Assembly: GCA_023512835.1 (NCBI GenBank)
Contig: CM042087.1
Coordinates: forward strand, 16,338,853-16,402,852
Reading direction: 5' to 3'
Origin: Taxillus chinensis
Taxonomy: Eukaryota; Streptophyta; Magnoliopsida; Santalales; Loranthaceae
Length of the DNA stretch: 64,000 bases
Shown here: in pieces, positions 55,696 to 64,000 of the stretch
Position numbering within the stretch: position 1 is the first letter of the stretch
Layout: every line of letters begins with the position of its first letter
Made by a program: the position numbers and the translations under genes
Notes under the pieces: generated by a model
Seen by the model: the letters and a program-made list of their open reading frames with translations, nothing else
Told to the model about the DNA's origin: nothing
Databases searched by the model: none

Positions 55696-55825
55696 TGGAT
55701 ATGCCCAAACCCTTTGTAATCTGATCTGGTAAGCAATGCAAAAAAATAACATACAGAATACGCAACACAACCAATTTCATTAATCAGCAACTAAATACAA
55801 TTCAGCCTTAATACAAGTTTTTTCA

Positions 55826-57328
55826 CTAGGGTACATAAGGCTTACTATACTTGAAGATCATAGTTGCTGCCTTCTCTCTAAGCTCCATTGTCTGCTCCAT
55901 CGTAAAGGTGGTGTGTTGGCTCCAATATTTGTCCACAGTTAAGAATGACTTGATGAAGTGATGCAGACAAGGCTCCGCAGCTATCTCCATCCCGCTGTTG
56001 TGGCACTTGCTTCTTGCCCCGAATGTCGCCTTGAGTTTCTCGGTCGGACGCGGGGGTGTGATGCCCAACTCTTCATATAATCCGGCTTTCTTCACAGCTT
56101 TCGGTCTGAGACACGAGGGTTCCCATTGATTCTTCCTAACGAAGTGCTCCACAATCTGATGAGAATCAATGAGAATCATTTGCTTGGACTGAATCATGAA
56201 GACAGCCATCATGAAGTGTGGCGACATGATCCGGTACGGAATGAGGATGGTTGAGAGAGTTTTCCATGGCTTGCTATCCTCAGCAGTTCCGTCGATGAAG
56301 GACTGAATTAGATCCACACTGGGAAGATAGCCCTCATTCCAACATGGCAGAACGTCAAACAAGTGCCAATCTTCGTAGAGAGATGGAAACAGCCTCATCT
56401 CCATTTTAGCAGCTCTCGAGAAGTTGTCAATGTCTTCTGTAGTAAAGAGTCCTTTCTCCGAACAAAGAGTCTGAATGTTGGCCGGAGAGAAAGGGTACAT
56501 TTCAGAAAGACATCTTCTCTCAGCAGAAGACGCAGCATAGGATTTCATTGCCTTGTGCAAGCTTCCATCCGCATCAGACGGGTCAAACTCTGCATAGGAT
56601 AGGAGGAAGGTATCAGCTGCGGATGAGGAGGATGGAGGAGGAGCTGGAGCTGCAGTAGAGGAGCTTGGTTGAGAGAAGCGGCTTCGTTTGGGAATTTGAA
56701 CTCCCTGAAGCACTGAAGTGGCAGGCCGCTTCTCAGTCCGGACGTAGATGCTGGAAGACAATACTGAGGATGCGCCCGAAGGAATGGTTTTTGGGACCAT
56801 TCTGCAGCAAACGAAATAAGAACATCCCCCAATCCATCGGAAGACCTTCAAAAACGCCGTATATGGCCAGGAGAAGGTCGTACGGAACTGAGTCCAGGGC
56901 GGATGTGCGAGCCAGTAGGCATCGACTTAGAATGATCGCCATACATCGATAGCGACCCTGGAAGGATTTCACCTTGTATTCCTTGCCTTTTTGTGTGCAA
57001 CCCATAGAAGCCGCCATTGGATCGGCATCTGGGCGCTGTGGTTCACCAAGAGGTAGGTGGAGAGCAGCGCGGAGAACAACCTGGAGTAATGATGAGGGAT
57101 TCACCGCGGACATAAGAGGTTATGGAATCGGTGGTGCGGGGTAATCCGTTGGTAATACTCAAGAACGTCGTCGATAAGAAGATCGACGGGAGTGGAGATC
57201 AGGCTTAGTATATGCGAGGCTTCAAGGAGAGGGCGAAGCTGGAAAAACCAATCCAGAGGATTAGAAACAGCATTCCAATCAACCAGATGGCCAGGATTAA
57301 CGCTGGAAATAGAGACTCTGGGTGCCAT
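55826..57328 (-). pseudogene. Copia H 3' ORF: transposon-type domain plus Ulp1-type peptidase
   Basis: Starts MAPRVSISSVNPGHLVDWNA at 57328. Shifts near 57110 and 56850 give three overlapping frames. N-terminal half: LVDWNAVSNPLDWFFQLRPLL, MAIILSRCLLARTSALDSVP, then MDWGMFLFRLLQ and FQHLRPD, matching the F 3' ORF. A Ser/Pro-rich linker follows. The 341-codon frame then gives ILIPYRIMSPHFMMAVFMIQ with the candidate catalytic His (56216-56218) and MILIDS with Asp (56165-56167). In the next frame, 56009-55974, it reads QVPQQRDGDSCG, an excellent Ulp1/C48 Gln and Cys motif. The main frame resumes as LHHFIKSFLT...REKAATMIF. Two small compensating shifts explain this. The substrate, if any, is unknown; the family cuts SUMO-like proteins. 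Confidence 0.78.
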
Positions 57329-58823
57329 TGCAGATTAAATTGGAAGGACAAGATGAAAGGTGAGGTCTTGGCGATGGAAAGAGCAATGAGAGGTTTAGGG
57401 ATTTGAAATGAGTGATATTCGTGCTTCACAGGAATGATCAGACCATATAAGACCGAGTCCGCAAATGTCAGCGGGCCTAGGAATGTGTGAGATAGGGACC
57501 CGTGCGACAGTCGATGTCATTAGTCTGGATATCGATGCGCCTCCAAATGAAACGATGTCGTGGAGACCGCATGATCAAGTAAAGATAACAACTAGTTGCC
57601 ATCCAGAGAGGTGTGTGTGCAACCCGAGATATTTAGTTCATGAATCATCATTATTCCGCCTCAAAAGCATGCGACATATGAGTATACAAGGATTGTCACA
57701 ATTGAACAGTGTCAAGAGTCCAGAGGAAAGAGCCGACAATCATCCGGAGTAAATAATATCCGTGGAAGAGTAGCCGGATGAATAATAGACCTTGTCCGTA
57801 GTAAACAGAGTTCGGTGAGAGAGTAGAGTAGATTCCTTTGCAGTCAAAAAGTCGAAGAGAAGAGAAGTACCACAACACTTCAAATCCGAGACTATGGACT
57901 GGATTTATCGATACGGTTGCAAAGAAAATCTGAACCTGTAGCTAAATAAGGATAAACTGAAAATACAAAAGCTTAATAGGCAAGGATTAGTACGGATTTG
58001 AGAAGATAATCAGTGAAGAACAGCATAATCCAAACTAATGAGAAACAGAACTCATGCATGGCTAAGAATGTAGTAGACGTATGCATACGTGAAAAAGATC
58101 AATGTTACTGAATCAGGGCATATGTCAGATAGCAATACACAGGTTCATATAGGTCAACATAGTGAAACCGTCTTGCTGAACAACGTAGCTAAGATTAATT
58201 AAAGAGCATATGATTTGGCCACATTAGGATTCATGAGGGAAAAAAAATGATTGAGCGAACATATGTCAAAAGAAGGCAGATGATTAGTCGATTAAAATGC
58301 ATGGTTGAAGAAGGAAAATACATCCAAACATGCCACTTTTCTGATTCAAAACAACGATGTCCAAATGATCCCAAGTAAAAGTTTGAGAAGAAGGAGAATC
58401 CGAGACATATTAGGGGATCATCGCTGCTCCCCCGTAGATCATTTAATCCTCTCAATGAAAAGCTCCCCCTCAGATAGACAATCAGGGAAGAGGTCATGAG
58501 GCATATACGGGGGGTATTACTGAATAATATATAAAGCGTTTTCTCCCCCGTAGATTGTGCAATCCTCTCGGTTGACCGTTCCGATTTGTAGTTCAGCACT
58601 GTCTATCTTATTAGAAAACTTTACTTTAGAAGCTGATCAGACTACGATTGAGTATTCATCCACCAGGCATTCCAAGCTAACCCATTTCACTTCTTCAACT
58701 ATGCATGTTAATAGAGTAATCTAAATGAACATGCTTTTGTCACGTGGTGATTAATGGAAGTTAAGATCATGAACCCGAAAGAGGTAAATCATATAAACTG
58801 TAATTTTGTTAGCTTAAACGACT
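57329..58823 (-). other. Copia H spacer where integrase core, RT and RNase H are missing
   Basis: No pol blocks in any frame. On the minus strand it has purine tracts ATCTACGGGGGAGCAG (about 58426-58438), CTGAGGGGGAGCTTT (about 58458-58472) and CTACGGGGGAGAAAA (about 58538-58552), like the iterated polypurine tracts of Sireviruses. Just upstream of the 3' ORF, a CT-rich leader (57330-57420) and a weak TTATATGG (57443-57450) mimic the arrangement in F. Confidence 0.65.
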
Positions 58824-59321
58824 TCAGTTAAGATCAAGTGACGCTAATTTAGACAAAGTCTTAAAGTTTAAATGAGCGCATCGCTTGTGCCATAGCCAAC
58901 TATCTTCATCTGATGCTTTCGTGAGGAAGCATACAGGGTCAGAAGAATTATTTCTTAAGACCACTGAGTATATGTCCCCATCTCTTGATCCGGATAACTT
59001 AACATCTCCGGATAAGTTTTCTCTTCGTATGGTGTTGGACAAAAAGAAAACAGTAAATCCTTTGTCACATAAATTACTGACACTTAGCAAGTTATGCTTT
59101 AAACCTTCGACTAGTGCAACTTTAGTGATTGATACACAGCCGTTAGTTAAAGTGCCATACCCGACAGTTTTACCTTTGCTGTTGTCGCCATATGAAAAGG
59201 ATAGACCTTGTTTATCATTAACTTCTACAAGCAGAGTCTGATCACCCGTCATATGTCCGGAGCATCCACTATCAAGGATCCACTTGCTTTTGTTGATCTT
59301 TAACTTCAAGTGATCCGGCAA
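58824..59321 (-). pseudogene. Copia H protease and integrase N-terminus
   Basis: KSKWILDSGCSGHMTGD carries the protease triplet DSG (59265-59273). Then GLSFSYGDNSKGKTVGYGTLTNGCVSI, GLKHNLLSVSNLCDKGF and SWLWHKRCAHLNFKTLSKL, the start of the integrase zinc finger (HKR...H). It stops at 58824 before the CX2C half; the rest of pol is deleted. A close relative of the F fragment at 11015-11300. Confidence 0.88.
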
Positions 59322-59354
59322 TGCATTCCAGAGATGATCCCTGAAAGATAACGG

Positions 59355-60370
59355 TTACACTTTTGGTGCCCAAACTTGTTTCGGGCGGTTAGAGAAAGCA
59401 GCAGTATTGTCAACATTTACGGATTTGATTTTGCTAGGACTCTTAGCTTTCCAAGTTGACATTAACTTATTAGTTTCAACTGCTTCTTTTATTTGGGTTT
59501 TCTTGGGAGAGACACTCCTTTTAGATTTAGATTTTGTTTTGTTCGAAGAACCCCTTTTATAAAACTGATCTTTATTGGATTGAAATTGATTACAAAGCCA
59601 GCTATCAGATAGACTCCAACATTCATAGTGATAATGACCCATTTCCCTACAGATGGAACAGACACTATAATGTGAAGTAAAAAACAGGGGATACAGGTCT
59701 CTTAGATTTTACGCATTTTCTACTGCTCCTCGTGGCCTAATCCATTGCGTTTGGGTGACGCGCTCTTGGCCCTAAATGCGTCGGCCTTAGCCTTGTCTTT
59801 CTTTTTGGGTGCTACGCTTTTGGCTTTAATCGCTGGAACCTTCCTTCATCTTTAGTTACGGGTGCTACTAGTTCGGGAAGTGCAAGAATGCCCTCGACTC
59901 CACGATCATAAACTATGGTGCCACCTGAAATGAAACCATCCAACGGTTTAGATGTACTAACAGGATATAAATTGGTTAGTTTAGGAGTGAAATCCGGAGG
60001 ACACTCGGAGATTGAGCTATGGAAGTTGATGGTTCGAACCTAGGCCAGGTTTGACTCGGATGTCGTCAGGATCGGTCCTAAAGGTAGAGGCTATTTCCCT
60101 GGATTTTAGCCACTTACGATTTATTTCCTTTTCCTGTTCCAGTTCATTTTCGAGCCTTTTTACTATAACTTTTAGGCCTGAGAGATTGGTATTTAACAAA
60201 TGGTTTTCAGCTCTTAGATCGTGATACCAAGCTTCTTTTCCTCCAAGTCGATGATGTCCTTTTCGAGTCTATTAATAATGAATTCAAGACGTTTATTCCG
60301 ATTTTCCATATCTTTGTACATTTGAGTAATTATTAGTCTCTCATTCTTTTCATGATCACAGCAGTAGTAA
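59355..60370 (-). pseudogene. Copia H gag-protease linker with coiled coil
   Basis: Decayed region between zinc knuckle and protease. It includes a coiled coil (LKVIVKRLENELEQEKEINRKWLKSREIASTFRTDPDD, 60170-60050). A Ser/Lys-rich basic stretch with HYHYECWSL (59355-59642) follows; this could be a second degenerate zinc-binding motif. Multiple stops. Confidence 0.6.
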
Positions 60371-60381
60371 GAGATTCTAAT

Positions 60382-61653
60382 TTACTCAGGAGCTCGTAGA
60401 TAGAAGGTACCTCGATTTGCCATGAGGCAGACGTTCGGCTTAGTGGTCGGCTCATCATCCGAGGATTCCTCCTCTTCTTCCGAGCCACTCATGTATTTTG
60501 TCACGAGCGCCTTCCTCTTGCTCTTGCTGTTGTCTGAGGTGGAGCGGCGAGGAGTTACCTTGTCACTTTTCTCGGCCACTTTTGATTTGGACCTCGCATT
60601 CCTTGGCCCAGTGACCGGTTTTCCCACGATTGAAGCATTCCCTGGGAACTAGACTCCGGTCGCTCCTTCCTTTGGAACGATGATGATGAGCGTCTTCGAA
60701 CCCTTTTCTCGCTTTTCCGTAGGAATCGCTCAAAAGGATTTGACAAGAAGGGCTATCTCCTCCTCCTCGTCGAATCGAATTCTCGGACACGTCCGTATCA
60801 TCATTCCTCAGTATGTTTAGACATTCTGTAGCTTTGAGAGCTACCTTCTTTTCTTTCCGAGCTATTTTCTCATCCCTGTCAGAGTACTTAAACTTGACTT
60901 CGTGAGTCCGTAGCTCTCCATACGCGTTCTTCAAGGGGAACATACGCCAGCTTTTTGTCGATTGCATCTGGAGTTGTTTGGAGTAGTAGCGATCCGAGCA
61001 TGGAGCGAAAGAGGTTGTCATTGATCTGGGATTGAGAATAGTGCTCATTGACGGTCTTCGACTCAAGAATGAGCTTGCCGAATCTCCGATAGATGCTTTC
61101 GAGTGATTCGCCCGGTTTATGATTAAAACTCTCAAAGTTACGTTCGAGAGTGCATATCACATTCTCGCATCCGGGACCGACTCCCCTCATAGAGGATTAT
61201 CGCTTTGTCCCAAACAGCTTTGTTGTCGTGCGGCCCCGGACGTCGCGGAAAGCCTCGGAATCCAAAGACGATGTAACATAAGCCGAGCCTTTTCACTAGC
61301 GCACCGCCAGGCTCTTTCATCGTTGGTAAGTTCAAAGCTTTGTCTTTGGCCTTATAACTCCATGTTCTCCGATAGTCATCGGAATTGGAATCTCCTGATG
61401 AAGACATGGCCACATAAGATGATCATGGCATACCATAAACATCTTCATGCGAGCTTTCCACCGGGAGAAAAGCTCAGGTGTGAATTTGGGCGGTTTCGTT
61501 AAAGTAATGCCAGGAACTCCGTGGTTGAGAAGCGGTGGTAAGCGCAAGTTGAGGTGGGTCGACATTTTCACCGCTGCTTCGATTCGGGATGGGCTCCTGT
61601 GCATCTCCGGAGTTAAGGCGAGTGTTGAATAGCATGTCGCTTTCTTCGGCCAT
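60382..61653 (-). pseudogene. Copia H gag
   Basis: Probable start MAEESDMLFNTRLNSGD at 61653, 60 bases after the PBS. At least five frame changes follow. Recognisable blocks: PPKFTPELFSRWKARMKMFM, VWDKAIILYEGS, and TLERNFESFNHKPGESLESIYRRFGKLILE, the latter typical of Copia gag. Then a zinc knuckle CFNRGKTGHWAKEC (60596-60637) in which the second Cys of CX2C is Arg. An acidic tail SGSEEEEESSDDEPTTKP follows. Shift-ridden and unable to make protein. Confidence 0.8.
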
Positions 61654-61700
61654 TTCTAGAGTTGAAAGAGTGGGATCTCTACTTAGAACAAAAATAGAAC

Positions 61701-61713
61701 TTGCTCGATACCA
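61701..61713 (-). promoter_or_regulatory. Copia H primer-binding site (tRNA-Met)
   Basis: Minus strand TGGTATCGAGCAA two bases inside the 5' LTR. Confidence 0.83.
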
Positions 61714-61715
61714 CT

Positions 61716-63066
61716 TGATGGTCCCTTGGAGCCTAAAGGGGGGGGGTGAATAGGCTCTTACTAAAACTCTTTTCTTTCTCTTAAGACACAAACACTTATC
61801 TAGTTAAGTGATAGAATCATCATGGAAGATAACCAGATAGTGGAAGTATTTTGTTTTATTATCACAAGATAAATACAACAAAATAGAAGCAAGACTCTCT
61901 TACACTCGTTTACAAATGAACTCACACACTAGCCAACTTCTATCTCCAAAGATGAAAAACACTTGTGCATACACGGAATTAGTCCTTTTTAACCGATGCA
62001 CATTCGCTCTATTTTTCAACATCTTTAATAATGTACAAGTATGAATATTTACACAAAACATTCCTAAGAGACAACCTTGGAACTTGTAGTTCCGGAATGT
62101 GTTCAGGACTAACTATCCCTCGGTAATCTCTCTGCCTTGATCGCAAGGGATTGTGGAGCTCAAGATCTTGGGTTTGAAGAGTATAAGTGTCTTTGTGAGT
62201 TCCCAGATACAATTAAGGTTGTGTCCACATATCCGGATGATCCACGTGTAAGATTCTTCAGGTTCTCAATAAATTCGTCTTACATCGGGACGCCACGAGC
62301 TGATAACTTTAAATGCGGTTGAGTTAAGCGGGATCTTCTTGGTCCGGTGTAATTTTCCTTACTCCGTAGCTAATGAAGCTCGGAACCTTACTCCGTGTCG
62401 CTGGTTGCTTACTCCGTATCTATTTAAGATCGGAATCCTTAGTCCGTGTCAGCGCTTCCTTACTCCGCATGTAAGTTCCTTACTCCATATGTAAGTTCCT
62501 TACTCCGTATGTAAGTTCCTTACTCCGGGCGAGTCTTGAAAAGTCTGATGACTTATTCCGTGTAAGCGCTTTCTTACTCCGCATGTAAGTTCCTTACTCC
62601 GTATGTAATTTCCTTACTCCGGGCGAGTAAGATATCCGGATTCCTTACTCCGCATCTATACTTCCTTACTCAGCATGTATGAAAGACTCGGACGCCTTAT
62701 TCCGTGTCTTCTTCACTTTAGTTCGCCTTAGGGGAAGACTTAACTATTTAACTCCATTTCAATCCTTTTGCTTCGTGCGACCTCGTTGACCAAGACTCTT
62801 ACTCCGCACTTATCCTTTAAGTTCTTAGTCCGTACGAATGTTCCTTATTCCGTATGTATTTGTGACTTGGTTATTTACCCAAGTGTTTGACGACACTCAC
62901 TCTTGTCCGGATTAGGATTATGTATCCTGTCCTTAGCTTTGCTCTCACGAGTGCATCTCAGGATTAGTAATATATCTTCTGCAATGATCAAATAAACACA
63001 AAAGATCTCAGATCAAATTACATAAGGCTTTATTAGCATTATCCAAATTCTGGGTTTGATCCAACA
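61716..63066 (-). repeat. Copia H 5' LTR
   Basis: 1351 bp, pairs with 54310-55681. The 20-bp repeat clusters lie at 62350-62640. Confidence 0.92.
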
Positions 63067-63071
63067 CACTC

Positions 63072-63346
63072 CTATCAAGCACCGAAGGGAACAGCTCAGT
63101 AAATTCAATTGGGTGCTCACGCGCATTATGCAATCTAGGCATGGCTGTGGAGGTATGCCTCTTCCTAAGCCAATGATGATCTCCAGGGTGACTGATGGTA
63201 TTCCTGCTTAGGCTGATCCTCATAGTTGCGGATTCTTTGTCTGCTTCTACCTCCGAGTCCTGACAACCCTCAGTTTTCTTGCTCTGGTGCCTGAATTCAA
63301 GTATCTGTGCAACCGTGCCACCTCTGCCCATCTGACACATGCATAG
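63072..63346 (+). pseudogene. Copia F 3' ORF, Ulp1-type catalytic end
   Basis: Continues the frame interrupted by H: IKHRREQLSKFNWVLTRIM, then ISRVTDGIPA, a TAG at 63209-63211, ADPHSCGFFVCFYL. The spacing and residues match the Ulp1/C48 pattern G-x-P-x-Q-(5)-C-G-x-F-V. The TAG falls on the oxyanion-hole Gln (CAG to TAG is one transition), and the catalytic Cys codon is 63227-63229. Ends with TAG at 63344. Together with 54258-54309 this gives the Asp, Gln-site and Cys blocks in order. Confidence 0.75.
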
Positions 63347-63669
63347 CTTTTGCGCCAACAAATGGCATTATTTTTGTATACGTAAAGTGTATCTTATGCT
63401 GAGTATACTCCGTAACTGAATTGTACTCTATTTTTTGTACACTGTACTTATTTCTTATCTCTGTGTACTTATTACTTCTCAGTTACATATTGTCTATATC
63501 TTTGCTACGCTGCCTGCTGTTATATGTTTTATTGTATTGCTCCCATGTGTTCTGGTGCTTGTTCCTCAGCCCAGAAAGGGGGAGTATGTCTCAGGGGGAG
63601 CAAGGTCATAGGGGGAGTTGTCTGAGAAGGGAGGCAGCTACGAAGCTTCATGCCTACGGGGGAGAGAAG
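63347..63669 (+). other. Copia F 3' end with four polypurine tracts
   Basis: Noncoding, T-rich, then AAAGGGGGAGTATG (63576), CAGGGGGAGCAAG (63593), TAGGGGGAGTTG (63609) and CTACGGGGGAGAGAAG (63654-63669). The last lies directly before a TG. Several tracts in a row before the 3' LTR is a recognised Sirevirus trait. Confidence 0.75.
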
Positions 63670-63811
63670 TGTGCATTTTCTTACTTTTAATCTCCTTCCA
63701 TTTTTCTCATGGAAAGATATCTATCTGTTTATTTTTAAACTGCTCATTCCAATTCGTAGTCTCGTATTTCATGTTTTCACCCGTTGTCAACTTACATTAA
63801 ATAGGCGAGAT
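63670..63811 (+). mobile_element. Copia F 3' LTR, start only
   Basis: Starts TGTGCATTTTC right after the last polypurine tract. It is cut at 63812 by repeat X, so the LTR cannot be delimited or compared. The matching 5' LTR is not in the window. Confidence 0.5.
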
Positions 63812-64000
63812 TATTGGATATATAAGATTTGATGAAGCTGCCAAAATAGATTCTAAGTCTAGAGACTCGAAGAACCGAAGGTTGTAGGGTCGAAGAGTCA
63901 AAGCTTGTAGAAGTAGAACTTTCACAAGACATATTGGTGAGAGGCTCATAGACTCGTAGGGTCTGGAGACTCGAAGCACATTTGTGATAGAACACATTAC
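63812..64000 (+). repeat. LTR-like repeat X, second copy (partial)
   Basis: TATTGGATATATAAG onward, matching 2366-2560 along its whole length up to the window edge, including GACATATTGG and GAAGCACATTTGTGA. Confidence 0.75.

Larger units (their letters stand above)
54310..63066 (-). mobile_element. Sirevirus-like Copia H with Ulp1-type 3' ORF, pol-deleted
   Basis: TGATGGTCCC...GATCCAACA with a perfect 5-bp duplication CACTC (54305-54309 and 63067-63071). On the minus strand: 5' LTR (63066-61716), tRNA-Met PBS, gag, protease, start of integrase. A large deletion follows (integrase core, RT and RNase H missing), then a noncoding stretch with purine tracts, the 3' ORF, PPT and 3' LTR (55681-54310). 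It is inserted in the 3' ORF of Copia F, a relative. LTRs are similar by eye (about 97% in the first 280 bases), so the insertion is fairly recent. Confidence 0.9.

Noticed and set aside
54310..63066. Considered whether the 3' ORF of H is a host gene captured or lying between transposons
   Set aside because: It sits inside one LTR pair with PBS, PPT and a perfect TSD, and F has the same gene in the same place.

Overview
This window is plant nuclear heterochromatin made almost entirely of nested LTR retrotransposons. I found no host gene, tRNA, rRNA or CRISPR. Signs of a plant, probably a flowering plant: Tnt1/Tork-type and Sirevirus-like Ty1/Copia pol genes, Ogre/Tat-type Ty3/Gypsy elements with two RNase H domains, primer-binding sites for initiator tRNA-Met and tRNA-Arg, and GT-AG introns. 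The species cannot be named from this. Element letters (A-H, X) are mine. Most boundaries rest on terminal TG/CA plus target-site duplications (TSDs) read directly in the sequence.

Layout. 1-2140: an LTR (D, minus strand) filled by a 22-bp minisatellite, inserted in a Gypsy gag scrap (E, 2141-2365). 2366-3030: LTR-like repeat X, which recurs at 63812-64000. 3031-10094: the 3' end and LTR of a Gypsy element (G), split by a Tnt1-like Copia (4204-9509, minus strand). 10095-63811: one old Sirevirus-like Copia (F, plus strand), cut into pieces by later arrivals. These are a solo LTR (11634-14587) holding another solo LTR (11679-12961); a large Gypsy stack (15424-47508); a miniature LTR element (48339-49558); and a minus-strand Copia (H, 54310-63066).

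The Gypsy stack is three deep. Element A (15424-47508, TSD TACAA) holds Ogre-like element B (about 16400-44955), whose gag holds Ogre element C (22312-38839, TSD CCCAG). C keeps recognisable ORF1, gag, protease, RT, RNase H, a second RNase H, integrase, PBS and PPT, but carries many stops and frameshifts. B keeps gag only. A keeps only its ends.

The most unusual content is the 3' open reading frame downstream of pol in both F and H. Its N-terminal half resembles the plant transposon-associated domain. Its C-terminal half ends in a Ulp1-type (C48) cysteine-peptidase signature, with the Gln and Cys blocks recognisable in both copies. In F it is preceded by a TATA box, a CT-rich leader and a well-formed GT-AG intron. 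A second theme is that the Ogre-like elements and H each carry their own minisatellite in an LTR or 3' UTR. All coding regions look decayed, so nothing here is likely to be autonomous.
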